Of a DNA stretch of 64,000 nt, positions 1-9,767 are shown piece after piece. Source of the DNA: an uncultured Lachnospiraceae bacterium (GTDB lineage Bacteria > Bacillota > Clostridia > Lachnospirales > Lachnospiraceae); the NCBI GenBank assembly GCA_949840805.1, contig CATKXR010000003.1:96506-160505 (forward strand). Direction: 5' to 3'. The notes under the pieces are model-generated. The model was given only the letters and a program-made list of their open reading frames with translations, was not told the origin of the DNA and did no database searches. The translations under genes were made by a program, and so were the position numbers. Position 1 is the first letter of the stretch, and each line of letters opens with the position of its first letter.

Positions 1-1229
1 GCGCCCCCGTCTACTTTAAGCTGCTTTAAAGGAATCCCGGAATCCTGTTCCATAGCCTCAATCAGATCCGATACCTGGTAGGCCATGGACTCTACCGTCG
101 CCCGGATAAAGTGCTCTTTATTGGTCCCTCTGGTGACGCCTACAATGGTTCCCCTCGCATATTGGTCCCAATATGGCGCCCCCAGCCCGGCAAAAGCCGG
201 AACCACATAGACTCCGCCTGTATCCTCCACCGAAGAGCAGTATTCCTCTGTCTGTCCGGCCGTGCGGACCATCCGCATTTCATCCCGCAGCCACTGCACC
301 GCCGCGCCGGCCACAAACACGCTTCCCTCTAAAGCATACTGGCTCTCGTCCTGGCTGCTGGCGGCAATCGTCGTCAAAAGTCCGTTGTTTGACCGCACTG
401 CCGCATTTCCTGTATTCATCAGCAGGAAACATCCGGTTCCATATGTATTCTTCACCTCGCCGGCATCAAAACAGCACTGTCCAAACAACGCCGCCTGCTG
501 GTCTCCCGCCGCGCCGGCAATCGGGATCTTCCCTCCCATAACATCGGAAGAAGTATATCCGTAGACACAACTGGAAGGCTTCACATCCGGAAGCATACAT
601 TTTGGAATCCTGAAATACTCTAAAATCTCTTCGTCCCAGCATTTTTTATGGATATCAAACAACATGGTACGTGCCGCATTGGTGTAGTCCGTTACATGAA
701 TGCATCCCTTTGTCAGATTCCAGATCAGCCATGTATCCACCGTGCCAAACAAGAGATCGCCTTTTTCCGCCCGCTCCCTGGCTCCTTCCACATGGTCCAA
801 AATCCATTCAATCTTGCTGCCGGAAAAATAAGCGTCCGGAATCAGACCCGTCCGGTCAATGATCTTTTCCTCCAGCCCGTCCTCTTTCAGCCTCTCAATC
901 CGGTCCGCCGTCCGGCGGCACTGCCACACGATAGCATTATATACCGGCTCCCCCGTATCCCGGTCCCATACGATGGTGGTTTCCCTCTGGTTTGTAATGC
1001 CGATGGCCGCAATATCGCTGTAATGAGCCCCGATCTTTCCCATAGCTTCCATTGTCACCGAAAGCTGAGAAGACCATATCTCCATCGGATTGTGCTCCAC
1101 CCAGCCGGGCTGAGGGTAAATCTGAGTAAATTCCTTCTGCGCAACGCTGCAGATCGTTCCCTGCTCGTCAAACAGGATGCACCGGGAACTGGTCGTTCCC
1201 TGATCCAGTGCAATAACATACTTTCCCAT
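1..1229 (-). CDS. glpK: glycerol kinase, 3' end cut by window edge
   Basis: FGGY-family glycerol kinase, which makes glycerol 3-phosphate from glycerol and ATP in the cytoplasm. About 409 of the usual ~500 codons are present; the frame leaves the window in the VDGGA motif of the C-terminal FGGY domain, so the end is missing and not mutated. Visible marks are the phosphate-binding loop DQGTTSSR at residues 9-16, the GWVEHNP and TNQRETT motifs, and WQCRRT of the substrate pocket. The ATG at 1229 follows AAAAGGAG with normal spacing. The nearest gene upstream, yajC, ends at a terminator, so glpK should have its own promoter in 1230-1320; I could not pick one with confidence. Family assignment is secure. 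Confidence 0.95.
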   Translation of the reverse strand, partial: MGKYVIALDQGTTSSRCILFDEQGTICSVAQKEFTQIYPQPGWVEHNPMEIWSSQLSVTMEAMGKIGAHYSDIAAIGITNQRETTIVWDRDTGEPVYNAIVWQCRRTADRIERLKEDGLEEKIIDRTGLIPDAYFSGSKIEWILDHVEGARERAEKGDLLFGTVDTWLIWNLTKGCIHVTDYTNAARTMLFDIHKKCWDEEILEYFRIPKCMLPDVKPSSCVYGYTSSDVMGGKIPIAGAAGDQQAALFGQCCFDAGEVKNTYGTGCFLLMNTGNAAVRSNNGLLTTIAASSQDESQYALEGSVFVAGAAVQWLRDEMRMVRTAGQTEEYCSSVEDTGGVYVVPAFAGLGAPYWDQYARGTIVGVTRGTNKEHFIRATVESMAYQVSDLIEAMEQDSGIPLKQLKVDGG

Positions 1230-1321
1230 ATCCCTTCTCCTTTTCCTGCCTGTCCATGGCTCTTCTGCATTCCGCTTCCCTTTCCGCAGAAAGATTGTTA
1301 AACATTTCTCAAAGAATACAG

Positions 1322-1364
1322 AAAAAGCAGGGGATGAACGGTTGCCCGCATTCATCTACCTGCT
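1322..1364 (-). terminator. intrinsic terminator after yajC
   Basis: Read on the minus strand, AGCAGG plus TTCATC-type arms form a long interrupted stem around a GC-rich loop and end directly in TTTTTC. It closes the SCIFF-scfB-secDF-tgt-yajC unit and separates it from glpK. Confidence 0.8.
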
Positions 1365-1462
1365 CTGTCATCTCTTAGGCAATATTTTAATTGTGTAAAC
1401 AGTGTACCACAGACTCATGGAAACTGTCAAGAAAAAAATATCGTTTCTGCCGGGGCTTGCTA

Positions 1463-1759
1463 CTACTGGGGCTTCTCCACCTGCACAATCGCCGCCTTCT
1501 GCATGGGAATCCGGCAATGCCGGTCGCTGCCGAACTCTACAATCACCGTATCGTCCGTCATGTCAATGATCACCCCGTAGAATCCGCTGCTGGTCAATAC
1601 CGTATCTCCGATCGCCACACTGGCCATCAGTTCCTCGTGCTTTTTCTTTTCCTTCTGCTGAGGGCGGATCGCCATAAAATACATCAGCACGATAAAAAAG
1701 ATAATGTAACCGACCAAAAGGGAAATCGGCATCCCGCCGCTTTGTGTTGCTGCTAACAT
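1463..1759 (-). CDS. yajC: preprotein translocase subunit YajC
   Basis: Small single-span membrane protein (98 aa) that accompanies SecDF in the Sec translocon. One hydrophobic helix at about residues 10-30 is followed by the family's RPQQKEKKKHEE basic segment and a small cytoplasmic domain with the IGDTVLTSSGFYG signature. Length is normal for the family. The ATG follows AAGGAGGAAATGT. It is the last gene of the unit that starts at the SCIFF peptide, 62 bases after tgt; yajC, tgt and secDF are neighbours in many bacteria, which supports the call. A terminator lies about 100 bases downstream. Confidence 0.95.
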   Translation of the reverse strand: MLAATQSGGMPISLLVGYIIFFIVLMYFMAIRPQQKEKKKHEELMASVAIGDTVLTSSGFYGVIIDMTDDTVIVEFGSDRHCRIPMQKAAIVQVEKPQ

Positions 1760-1821
1760 ACATTTCCTCCTTACAGACCCTCCCGCCGCCTCGCCGGGAA
1801 CCCGGATCTTCTTTCTTTTAT

Positions 1822-2955
1822 TTAATACTGTGACTCCATTCCACGAAGCTTTTTTGCTTTATAGTCCGCATAACGGTGTTCTTCGATTGCGTCGCGAATC
1901 TCTTTCATCATTGTATTATAAAAATACAAATTGTGCAAGACACATAATCGCATTCCCAGCATTTCTTTCGCTTTAAACAGATGACGTATATACGCCCGAC
2001 TGTAGGAACGGCAGGCCGGACACTGGCATCCTTCCTCAATGGGGCGAGAATCCAGCTCATATTTCTGATTCATCAGATTCAGCTTGCCCTGATTGGTATA
2101 CACATGGCTGTGGCGCCCGTTGCGGGAGGGATAGACGCAATCAAAAAAATCCACTCCCCGGTCCACTGCCTCTAAAATATTGGCAGGCGTACCCACCCCC
2201 ATCAGATAAGTGGGCTTATTCTGAGGAAGATGAGGCACTGTCACATCCAGAATCCGGTACATCTCCTCATGGCTCTCCCCCACTGCCAGGCCGCCAACGG
2301 CATATCCGTCCAGTTCCATCTCCGCAATGGTTTTTGCATGGTCAATACGGATGGATTCCACCACGCCTCCCTGGTTGATTCCAAATAAAAGCTGTTCCCG
2401 GTTGATGGTGTCCGGCAGGGAATTAAGCCGCGCCATCTCCTGTTTGCATCGCTTCAGCCACCGGGTCGTCCGGTCTACGGAATTTTTAATATACCCGTAC
2501 TCTGCATGGCTGGGCGGACACTCGTCAAAAGCCATGGCAATCGTGGAACCCAAATTGGACTGAATCTGCATGCTTTCTTCCGGCCCCATGAAAATCTTTC
2601 TTCCGTCAATGTGGGAATTAAAATATACCCCTTCTTCCTTGATCTTGCGCAGCCCTGCCAGGGAAAACACCTGGAATCCGCCGGAATCCGTAAGAATTGG
2701 CCGATCCCAGTTCATAAACCGGTGAAGCCCGCCGAACTGACGGATCAGCTTATCCCCGGTACGCACATGGAGATGATACGTATTGGAAAGCTCTACCTGG
2801 GTGCCGATCTGACGCAGGTCGTCTGTAGATACTGCGCCCTTGATAGCCGCCACGGTTCCCACATTCATAAAAACCGGCGTCTGAACCGTGCCATGCACCG
2901 TCCGCAGCTCAGCCCGTTTTGCCCGCCCGTCTGTTGTAATCAGCTGATATCTCAT
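1822..2955 (-). CDS. tgt: queuine/preQ1 tRNA-ribosyltransferase
   Basis: Exchanges guanine-34 of GU(N)-anticodon tRNAs for preQ1 in queuosine biosynthesis. The 377-aa protein has the full TIM-barrel pattern: DSGGFQ with the first catalytic aspartate at residue 90, the substrate-binding GGLAVGE segment, the DCVYPSRNGRH region around the nucleophilic aspartate, and the C-terminal zinc site CQCPAC followed by a distant histidine. Length is typical. It lies between secDF (32 bases upstream) and yajC, a widespread arrangement, so it is likely co-transcribed with translocon genes although the reaction is unrelated. No queuosine synthesis genes are nearby. Confidence 0.97.
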   Translation of the reverse strand: MRYQLITTDGRAKRAELRTVHGTVQTPVFMNVGTVAAIKGAVSTDDLRQIGTQVELSNTYHLHVRTGDKLIRQFGGLHRFMNWDRPILTDSGGFQVFSLAGLRKIKEEGVYFNSHIDGRKIFMGPEESMQIQSNLGSTIAMAFDECPPSHAEYGYIKNSVDRTTRWLKRCKQEMARLNSLPDTINREQLLFGINQGGVVESIRIDHAKTIAEMELDGYAVGGLAVGESHEEMYRILDVTVPHLPQNKPTYLMGVGTPANILEAVDRGVDFFDCVYPSRNGRHSHVYTNQGKLNLMNQKYELDSRPIEEGCQCPACRSYSRAYIRHLFKAKEMLGMRLCVLHNLYFYNTMMKEIRDAIEEHRYADYKAKKLRGMESQY

Positions 2956-2987
2956 CTGCTCTCCTTATTACGGCAGCCCTCTTATCT

Positions 2988-5126
2988 TTACTCTGCCTTT
3001 TTTTCTGCGTCCTTCTTTCCTTTTGCAACCGTCATCACATACCACAACGCGCCCGTCACACATACGGAAGAATAAGTGCCGCAGACAATACCGGTCATCA
3101 GGGGAAGGGCAAACTCCCGGATAGACGACACGCCCAGAATAAACAATACAAATACCATAATAAACGTAGTCAGGGATGTGTTGATACTCCGGGTAAAGGT
3201 CTGGGTAATGCTCCGGTCAACGATCTCATCCAGCTTGTCCTTCGGGGCCTTTCCTGCCAGGTTCTCCCGGATACGGTCAAAAATAACGATCGTCGCGTTG
3301 ATGGAATATCCCACAATCGTCAGCATGCAGGCGATAAAGGTAGAACCTACTGACCATTTTGCAACTGCATAGAAAGTCAGTACCACCAGCACGTCATGCA
3401 CCAGGGCCAATATTGCGCTGGTGGCAAACCGGATGTCTTTAAACCTGAACCAGATATAGAGAAGCATCAAGACCGTTGCGATCACCACCGCCACAACCGC
3501 GTCCTGCTTCATCTCTTTGCTGACTGCCGCAGAAATGCTCTCTGCCGTGATCTTTTCCGCTTCTACGCCAAAATTTTCCACCATGGCGTCTGACAAGGCC
3601 TGCCGCTGATCCACACTCAAAGTTTTTGTCTTGATGATCACCTCATTGGTGCCTTCCACCTTCTGCGTCTGCACATCCGCGTCTCCGGTGATCTCAGATA
3701 CGACCGGAACGACCCGGCTGGAAATATCTTCCAGGGAGAGATTTTCATTAAACATTACATTGGTAGAAGTACCGCCGGTAAAATCCATTCCGTAATTAAG
3801 CGCCTTCCCTGTCTGGCCGTTATTCAGCAGCATGGCCCCCCATCCTGCCACAATCATCACAATGGAAATGGCAAAGCACAGCTTTTTCTTTTGAAGAAAA
3901 TGAACCAGCCTGCCCTCCTTTTTCACACCATAAAACTTCGGATTCTCAATCCCTAAGCTAAACAGCCCATACAGGGCAAACCGGGTCACAAAAAGCGCCG
4001 TAAACATGGACAATATGATACCGATGGCCAGCGTTGTGGCAAATCCCTTCACCGTGCCGGAACCGCGGAAATAAAGCACCGCCGCCGCAATCAGTGTAGT
4101 CACGTTTCCATCCACAATAGCGGACAACGCCTTGCTGAAGCCGGTCTTGATGGCGGATTTTACCACCTTTCCATGGCCCAGCTCCTCCTTGATACGGGTA
4201 AAGATGATGACGTTGGCATCCACCGCCATACCCACCGACAGGATGATACCTGCAATACCCGGCAAAGTGAGAGTCACCTCAAAGGCAGCCAAAAGAATTA
4301 AGATCAGCCCAACGTACAGCGCCAGCGCCAGCACTGCTGCCACTCCCGGAACCAGATAAACGGCTATCATAAATACGGCCACCAGACCGAATCCAACAGC
4401 GCCTGCCTTTAAGCTGGTGGAAATGGCTTCCTGTCCCAGCTTCGCCCCTACCACATTGGAGCGCAGTTCTTCCAGCTCCAGGGACAAAGAACCGATCCGG
4501 ATGGTGGATGCCAGGTTATTGGCTTCCTCATATCCGTCCATTCCATCGATCTGGCACTGACCTCCTGTGATTGCCTCCCGGACTATCGGGCTGGACTTGA
4601 TCTCCCCATCGTAGATGATGGAAATCCGCTTTCCCACATTTTTTGTAGTGGCATCGGCAAAGCTTGTGGTTCCCTCCGGCGTGAAGGTCAGGCTGACTAC
4701 ATAAGAACGGATCCCGTTCTGCTCGGTCTGTCCCACTTTGGCCGTGGCAACCTGGTCGCCTGTCAGAATGACCTGCCCGGCTTCATCAACAAATATCAGG
4801 GAGCCTGGCTTTCCCAAATCCTGCAAAATCGCGTTGGCATCGGAAACACCGGGAATATCAATGTTGATCCGGTTGGCCCCCTCCCGGTAAACCTCTGCTT
4901 CCGTGCTGTAGTTCTGCACCCTCTGCTGCAGTTTGTATACCGTATCCGCCATATCTTCATCGGACGGGTTTGCCTCCACTGCCTGGTAAGTAATGCTGAC
5001 GCCGCCTGCCAGGTCCAGTCCCAGCTTGATATTATCCATCGTATCATAGCCCAGGAATCCGAATAATCCCACTGCAAACAGCAGAATCAACAGGCATAAG
5101 AGTCCTTTTACCTTACTGTTATTCAT
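2988..5126 (-). CDS. secDF: protein translocase subunit SecDF, fused
   Basis: Fused SecD and SecF (712 aa), a proton-driven RND-type membrane protein that helps pull secreted proteins through SecYEG. The first half starts with a transmembrane helix and the SecD motif LGLDLAGG, then a large external domain, then helices with AVDANVIIFTRIKEEL. The second half repeats the plan with a helix, NYGMDFTGGT, and the matching helix motif around IVIFDRIREN. The frame stays open further upstream, but the ATG at 5126 is chosen because AAGGAG lies 8 bases before it and the hydrophobic helix starts right after. SecD and SecF are separate in many bacteria; the fusion is common in Gram-positives. The gene starts 25 bases after scfB ends. 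Confidence 0.96.
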   Translation of the reverse strand: MNNSKVKGLLCLLILLFAVGLFGFLGYDTMDNIKLGLDLAGGVSITYQAVEANPSDEDMADTVYKLQQRVQNYSTEAEVYREGANRINIDIPGVSDANAILQDLGKPGSLIFVDEAGQVILTGDQVATAKVGQTEQNGIRSYVVSLTFTPEGTTSFADATTKNVGKRISIIYDGEIKSSPIVREAITGGQCQIDGMDGYEEANNLASTIRIGSLSLELEELRSNVVGAKLGQEAISTSLKAGAVGFGLVAVFMIAVYLVPGVAAVLALALYVGLILILLAAFEVTLTLPGIAGIILSVGMAVDANVIIFTRIKEELGHGKVVKSAIKTGFSKALSAIVDGNVTTLIAAAVLYFRGSGTVKGFATTLAIGIILSMFTALFVTRFALYGLFSLGIENPKFYGVKKEGRLVHFLQKKKLCFAISIVMIVAGWGAMLLNNGQTGKALNYGMDFTGGTSTNVMFNENLSLEDISSRVVPVVSEITGDADVQTQKVEGTNEVIIKTKTLSVDQRQALSDAMVENFGVEAEKITAESISAAVSKEMKQDAVVAVVIATVLMLLYIWFRFKDIRFATSAILALVHDVLVVLTFYAVAKWSVGSTFIACMLTIVGYSINATIVIFDRIRENLAGKAPKDKLDEIVDRSITQTFTRSINTSLTTFIMVFVLFILGVSSIREFALPLMTGIVCGTYSSVCVTGALWYVMTVAKGKKDAEKKAE

Positions 5127-5151
5127 TTTCTTTTTCTCCTTACTTCTGTAA

Positions 5152-6591
5152 CTAATTTGCATGTGTCCCACTCTCATCAGCCAGAGCCGCCTGGATCATA
5201 ATCGAACATTCGATCCGCTTCTTCTGCATCTCACAGCCAATATCGTAGGCATCCGTGATCCGTCCGTGAAAATTGTAGGAATTGGCAGCACATCCGCCGC
5301 TGCAGTAAAACCGCGCGAAACATTCCCTGCATTTCTCCTTTGCATAGACATTACAGAGCTTGAATTCATCCCGGATATCCGTCCGGATGATTCCCTGCTC
5401 CACATTTCCCATACAAAATTCTTCCTTCCCCACAAACTGGTGGCACGGATATAAATCTCCCCAGGGCGTCACCGCCAGATACTCGGTGCCTGAGCCGCAG
5501 CCGGAAAGCCGCTTTGCCACACAAGGCCCCTGGCTTAAATCTATATTGAAATGGAAAAAATGAAATCCTTTTCCCTCTTTCTTCCTTTTAATATACTCCA
5601 AAGCCAGCTTATCATACTCCTCCATGATCCGGGGCAGATCTTCTTCTCTGATTGCATAAGGATCTTCAGGCGGCGCAACCACAGGCTCCATGGACATCTG
5701 CTCAAAGCCCAGGTCGGCAAAATGCTTTACATCCTCAGAGAAATCCAGGTTATGCCTGGTAAAAGTTCCCCTTATATAATAATCTTTTCCCTGACGTATT
5801 CTGGCAAACTTTTGGAATTTAGGAACAATAATATCATAGCTGCTGCCCTTTTGGTTGCGGGTGGGACGCATAAAATCATTGACCTCCCTGCGGCCGTCTA
5901 AGCTCAGGACCACATTGCTCATCTCCCGGTTGCAGAATTCCATGATCTCATCGTTTAATAAGATCCCATTTGTCGTCAGAGTAAAACGAAAACGCTTCCC
6001 GTGATCCTTTTCCCGGGAACGCCCATACTCTACCAGACGCCGGACTACCTCCCAGTTCATCAAAGGCTCCCCGCCGAAAAAATCCACTTCCAGATTCCTC
6101 CGGTTTCCGGAATTGGCGATCAAAAAGTCCAGCGCCTTTTTTCCCACTTCAAAACTCATGAGGGCACGCCTGCCGTGGTACTCCCCCTCTTCGGCAAAAC
6201 AATACCTGCAGCCCAGATTGCAGTCATGGGCAATATGAAGGCACAATGCCTTTACTACGGTTTTTCGTTTTTTAAAGTCTGTCACATACTCCTGGTACAT
6301 ATCCTTGGTAAAAAGCTCTCCTTCATCGATCAGTATCTGGATCTCGTCAAGGGCTTCCTTTGCCTCGTCTGCAGAATATGGGGCAATTCCTTCTGCCTTC
6401 CTGCCCTCCGTAAGCTTTTCCTCCACCTGTGTGTACAGTTTCTCCGGCAGTTTCTCCGGGTTCTCAAGCTCCCCGACAGGCTCCTTCAGCAAAGCGACCG
6501 CGTCATATACCACATCATCCACCACATGTACGGAACCGCTGGCAATATCCATAACAATATTGTAGCCGTTATTTTTAAATTGATGAATCAC
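5152..6591 (-). CDS. scfB: radical SAM maturase of the SCIFF ranthipeptide
   Basis: Radical S-adenosylmethionine enzyme expected to build thioether bonds from cysteine side chains to other residues of the SCIFF peptide encoded just upstream. Residues 1-95 form a peptide-recognition region, the radical cluster is C124-x3-C128-x2-C131, and the C-terminal SPASM region holds many cysteines in CGSGTEY, LYPCHQF, CRECFARFYCSGGC and GCEMQKK contexts that would bind two auxiliary Fe-S clusters. At 479 aa it is full length. Translation starts at a GTG (6591) seven bases after AAAGGAG. A hairpin between the peptide gene and this gene may lower its expression relative to the peptide. The family is nearly confined to Clostridia. 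The assignment rests on motifs plus the adjacent substrate. Confidence 0.95.
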   Translation of the reverse strand: MIHQFKNNGYNIVMDIASGSVHVVDDVVYDAVALLKEPVGELENPEKLPEKLYTQVEEKLTEGRKAEGIAPYSADEAKEALDEIQILIDEGELFTKDMYQEYVTDFKKRKTVVKALCLHIAHDCNLGCRYCFAEEGEYHGRRALMSFEVGKKALDFLIANSGNRRNLEVDFFGGEPLMNWEVVRRLVEYGRSREKDHGKRFRFTLTTNGILLNDEIMEFCNREMSNVVLSLDGRREVNDFMRPTRNQKGSSYDIIVPKFQKFARIRQGKDYYIRGTFTRHNLDFSEDVKHFADLGFEQMSMEPVVAPPEDPYAIREEDLPRIMEEYDKLALEYIKRKKEGKGFHFFHFNIDLSQGPCVAKRLSGCGSGTEYLAVTPWGDLYPCHQFVGKEEFCMGNVEQGIIRTDIRDEFKLCNVYAKEKCRECFARFYCSGGCAANSYNFHGRITDAYDIGCEMQKKRIECSIMIQAALADESGTHAN

Positions 6592-6679
6592 AGGTTCTCT
6601 CCTTTATCCTCCGAAAACAGTCAGAGCCTGGACCGCCTGCAGTGACAGGACTTTTCAAAATCCCTGCTCATGACGAAAA

Positions 6680-6707
6680 ACCCCTACAATCTTTGAACTA
6701 TAGGGGT
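6680..6707. terminator. bidirectional hairpin between SCIFF and maturase genes
   Basis: ACCCCTA (6680-6686) pairs with TAGGGGT (6701-6707); runs of A precede it and runs of T follow it on both strands, so it could end transcripts either way. On the minus strand it lies 56 bases after the peptide stop and 89 bases before scfB, fitting partial termination that makes much peptide RNA and less enzyme RNA. Confidence 0.7.
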
Positions 6708-6762
6708 CTTTTTCTTCTTTCCATATATTCGTCCAATGACGGATATCCTCATTGCAGGGCAA

Positions 6763-6909
6763 TCACCGGTTAGCATTCTCACAACTCTGGTTGCCTACTG
6801 TACAGGAAGTCTTGCACGCGGACTGACAGGAAGTCTGGCACTCTCCGCAGCCGCCCTTCTTCATGGACTCTTTTAAAGTTTTGTTATTTAAAGTTTTTAC
6901 GTGTTTCAT
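6763..6909 (-). CDS. scfA: six-cysteine ranthipeptide precursor SCIFF
   Basis: Ribosomally made peptide of 48 aa, the substrate of the neighbouring maturase. Six cysteines at positions 21, 24, 28, 32, 36 and 43 sit in a GC/T/S-rich C-terminal core behind a basic leader (MKHVKTLNNKTLKESMKKGG), which is the 'six cysteines in forty-five residues' pattern of this family. Threonines at 26, 34 and 37 are possible cross-link acceptors; in the characterised thermophilic homologue a Cys-Thr link was shown, so a link here is inference. The ATG at 6909 is preferred over longer in-frame starts because AGGAGG lies 11 bases before it and the leader matches the family. The transcript starts from the promoter overlapping the cca end. 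Ranthipeptides have been proposed as clostridial signals; nothing in the window proves it. Confidence 0.95.
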   Translation of the reverse strand: MKHVKTLNNKTLKESMKKGGCGECQTSCQSACKTSCTVGNQSCENANR

Positions 6910-6987
6910 TACAATGGTTTCCTCCTGATAGATTATTGTCGCGAAGCGGACGCGCAAAGCCCGCGCATCCCCTTGCCAAGTGTTCAC

Positions 6988-7016
6988 ATTATATCATGCT
7001 TCCCTGATTCCCGCAA
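6988..7016 (-). promoter_or_regulatory. promoter of the SCIFF-scfB-secDF unit
   Basis: On the minus strand TTGCGG, 17 bases, then TATAAT. The -35 box lies inside the last codons of cca and the -10 box touches its stop codon, so the peptide gene has its own start and a leader of about 70 bases. Confidence 0.75.
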
Positions 7017-8208
7017 GATTTTGTTTGGGAAAATATCGGGAGGCTTCCGCCAAAAGAACCTCTTTCCTGTTTTTTTCAGGTTCCGCTAATACCAGTTCTA
7101 AAAGCGCCGCCAAAAGCTTCCCCATCTCTTTTCCCGGCCGGATTCCCACAGAAACCAAGTCCTGCCCGTTCACTGCCAGATGTTTTAAGTCCAGGCAATC
7201 GCCTCTTTCCCGGATCTCTCCGGTCAGTCTGCCAATTTCCCCGTCATACCCATTCAGTTTAGCCAACGCATCCCAGACGTCAGGAAGCATTCTGCTCATA
7301 GCGCGGCGGACCTCTCCTGCCTCTGGTTTTATCTCTTTATCCGCCCAGGCGGCCAGGACCTTTACCCGGCTGACCGTATCATTATCAAGCTTTAAGTCTT
7401 TCAGCACCTGTACAGCCATATCAGGGCCGGACAAGCGCAAAAAAGCGCCCCATCGTACAAACTTTTCTGCAGGCAGCCCCGAAGGAAAAGAAACATTCTG
7501 CCAGGGGATCTGAGCAAACGCAGGAGAAATGTAGCGGCTGATTCCCGTCTCGTATACTTCCTTTATCCGCTCCGGATGGCGGGATTTCAAAAGCTTAGTC
7601 AGCTCCGCCTGAATCCGTTCCTTGCTCACTTTAGCAATATTCGGCGCTATCCGGGAGATTGCCTGATAAGTATTTTCTTCAATGGAAAAATCAAGCTGGG
7701 CGCCAAACCGGATTGCCCGCAATATGCGCAGGGCATCTTCCCCAAATCGCTCCATAGGATTGCCGACGCAGCGGATAACCCGTTTTTTCAGGTCTTCCGC
7801 GCCGCCGAAAGCATCTACAATTCCTGTTTTATGGCTGTATGCCATGGCGTTGACCGTAAAATCACGACGTTTTAAATCCTCCAGAAGTTCCGACGTAAAC
7901 GCCACCTCTTTCGGATGGCGGCCGTCCTCATATACTCCGTCGATCCGGTAGGTAGTCACTTCGTATCCTGTCCCGTCTGACATGACCGTGACGGTTCCAT
8001 GCAAAATTCCCGTATCGATGGTCCGCCGAAACAAGGCTTTCACCTGTTCCGGACGGGCCGATGTCGTAATATCCCAATCTTCCGGCTTCCGTCCTAAAAG
8101 GGTATCCCGGACACAGCCGCCCACTGCATAGGCCTCAAAGCCGCCCTCATTCAAATTTTGAATAATCCGTTCCACCTGCGGCGGTAGGGATATGTTCTGC
8201 TCTTTCAT
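6994..8208 (-). CDS. cca: CCA-adding tRNA nucleotidyltransferase
   Basis: Class II nucleotidyltransferase that adds or repairs the CCA tail of tRNA. The N-terminal catalytic head shows GGCVRDTLLGR at about residues 31-41 with the metal-binding DWD shortly after, then the RRDFTVNAMAY and RILRAIRFGAQL motifs of the neck. Length (404 aa) fits enzymes without a large HD extension. The start at 8208 is followed by a normal N-terminus; the gene lies 77 bases after proS and is probably read from the same transcript. The 3' end overlaps the promoter for the SCIFF unit. A poly(A) polymerase of the same family is the alternative, but in Gram-positives with a single copy the CCA function is expected. 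Confidence 0.93.
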   Translation of the reverse strand: MKEQNISLPPQVERIIQNLNEGGFEAYAVGGCVRDTLLGRKPEDWDITTSARPEQVKALFRRTIDTGILHGTVTVMSDGTGYEVTTYRIDGVYEDGRHPKEVAFTSELLEDLKRRDFTVNAMAYSHKTGIVDAFGGAEDLKKRVIRCVGNPMERFGEDALRILRAIRFGAQLDFSIEENTYQAISRIAPNIAKVSKERIQAELTKLLKSRHPERIKEVYETGISRYISPAFAQIPWQNVSFPSGLPAEKFVRWGAFLRLSGPDMAVQVLKDLKLDNDTVSRVKVLAAWADKEIKPEAGEVRRAMSRMLPDVWDALAKLNGYDGEIGRLTGEIRERGDCLDLKHLAVNGQDLVSVGIRPGKEMGKLLAALLELVLAEPEKNRKEVLLAEASRYFPKQNLAGIREA

Positions 8209-8285
8209 ATGCTTTCTTGTCTTTCCGGCTTATCTTTCTTAACAAAATGGCCGAAACCGTTTACGGTTATACGAAACAGGTACAG

Positions 8286-9719
8286 TTAATAGGCTTTGCC
8301 CCAATATACCATCTTCACGGCAGGTTTTCCGCAACATACGCAGGTATCGGAAACCTGCTCCTGGACAAAGGGCATGCACCGTGACGTAGCGCCTGTCAGT
8401 TCCTTAATCTTGTCTTCACATTCCCGGCTTCCGCACCACATGGCCTTCACAAAACCAGGCTTTTCCTCAATGGTCTTTTTAAATATGTCAAAATCCGCAG
8501 CCGTATAGGTGTGGGCATCCCGATGGGTTCTGGCACGCTCCAGCATTTCCCGCTGAATCTGCTCCAGCAATTGTCCGACTTTTTCTTGTATTTCGTCCAA
8601 AGATACCACCAGCTTTTCATGGGTATCCCGGCGCACCAATACCGCCTGGTTCTGTGCCATGTCCTTTGGCCCGATCTCCACGCGCACCGGAATCCCGCGC
8701 ATCTCTGACTCACTGAACTTCCATCCCGGGCTCTTATCGGAATCATCCACCTTAACCCGGAACCCGGACAGGACCTCCTTGATCTCAAATGCCTTGTCAA
8801 GGACACCTTCCTTTTTCTGCTGGATCGGTACAATCATCACCTGGACAGGCGCAATCCGAGGCGGCAGGACCAGGCCGCTGTCATCTCCGTGGACCATAAT
8901 AATAGCGCCGATAATCCGCGTAGACATTCCCCAGGAGGTCTGATGCACATACTGAAGGGAATTGTCTTTGGCCGCATACTGAATATCAAATGCCCTGGCA
9001 AATCCGTCCCCGAAGTTATGGCTGGTGCCAGACTGAAGCGCCTTTCCGTCATGCATCAAAGCTTCAATGGTATAAGTGGCCTCTGCCCCGGCGAATTTTT
9101 CTTTATCCGTCTTCTGCCCTCTTATGACCGGAATAGCCAGAACCTCCTCGCAGAAATCCGCATATACATTCAGCATCTGCTCTGTGCGCTCCTGGGCCTC
9201 TTCTGCCGTAGCATGGGCCGTGTGACCTTCCTGCCACAAAAATTCCCTTGAACGAAGGAACGGACGGGTGGTTTTCTCCCAACGGACCACGGAACACCAC
9301 TGGTTATACACCTTTGGCAGATCCCGGTAAGAATGGACATCCCTTGCATAGAAATCGCAGAATAAAGTCTCTGAGGTAGGCCGTACACACATCCTCTCCT
9401 GAAGCTCTTCCAGACCGCCGTGAGTCACCCAGGCCACCTCCGGGGCAAACCCCTCCACATGGTCCTTTTCCTTCTGCAAAAGCCCCTCCGGTATAAACAG
9501 AGGCATGTACACATTTTCCACCCCTGTCTCTTTAAACCGCCTGTCCAGCTCTTTCTGGATATTCTCCCACAGCGCGTATCCCGCCGGCTTGATGACCATA
9601 CATCCCTTGACGCTGGCATAGTCGCATAGCTCCGCCTTCTTCACCACATCTGTATACCACTGGGCAAAATCCTCCTCCATAGACGTGATGGCTTCCACTA
9701 ATTTCTTTTCGCTCGCCAT
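8286..9719 (-). CDS. proS: prolyl-tRNA synthetase, archaeal/eukaryotic type
   Basis: Charges tRNA-Pro. At 477 aa it lacks the long editing insertion of ordinary bacterial ProS and belongs to the short form with a C-terminal extension. Class II motifs are visible: VYMPLFIPE, the RPTSE stretch of motif 2 near [22 protein letters not shown] (split here), and a C-terminal zinc-type tail with [16 protein letters not shown] and CVCCGKPA, ending in a tyrosine (KAY). The ATG at 9719 follows GAAGGAGGAAGATT. This form occurs in many Clostridia as well as Archaea and eukaryotes. It sits between patB-like and cca genes, 48 and 77 bases away, and is likely co-transcribed. Confidence 0.95.
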   Translation of the reverse strand: MASEKKLVEAITSMEEDFAQWYTDVVKKAELCDYASVKGCMVIKPAGYALWENIQKELDRRFKETGVENVYMPLFIPEGLLQKEKDHVEGFAPEVAWVTHGGLEELQERMCVRPTSETLFCDFYARDVHSYRDLPKVYNQWCSVVRWEKTTRPFLRSREFLWQEGHTAHATAEEAQERTEQMLNVYADFCEEVLAIPVIRGQKTDKEKFAGAEATYTIEALMHDGKALQSGTSHNFGDGFARAFDIQYAAKDNSLQYVHQTSWGMSTRIIGAIIMVHGDDSGLVLPPRIAPVQVMIVPIQQKKEGVLDKAFEIKEVLSGFRVKVDDSDKSPGWKFSESEMRGIPVRVEIGPKDMAQNQAVLVRRDTHEKLVVSLDEIQEKVGQLLEQIQREMLERARTHRDAHTYTAADFDIFKKTIEEKPGFVKAMWCGSRECEDKIKELTGATSRCMPFVQEQVSDTCVCCGKPAVKMVYWGKAY

Positions 9720-9767
9720 AATCTTCCTCCTTCATCTTTGCTGCCTATCCCACATTATTCCAAATCC

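Noticed and set aside
648..1301. Open frame of 217 codons on the plus strand
   Set aside because: Lies wholly opposite glpK, has no ribosome site, and reads as low-complexity reverse-complement text.
7576..7951. Open frames opposite cca
   Set aside because: Both are plus-strand shadows of a complete gene.
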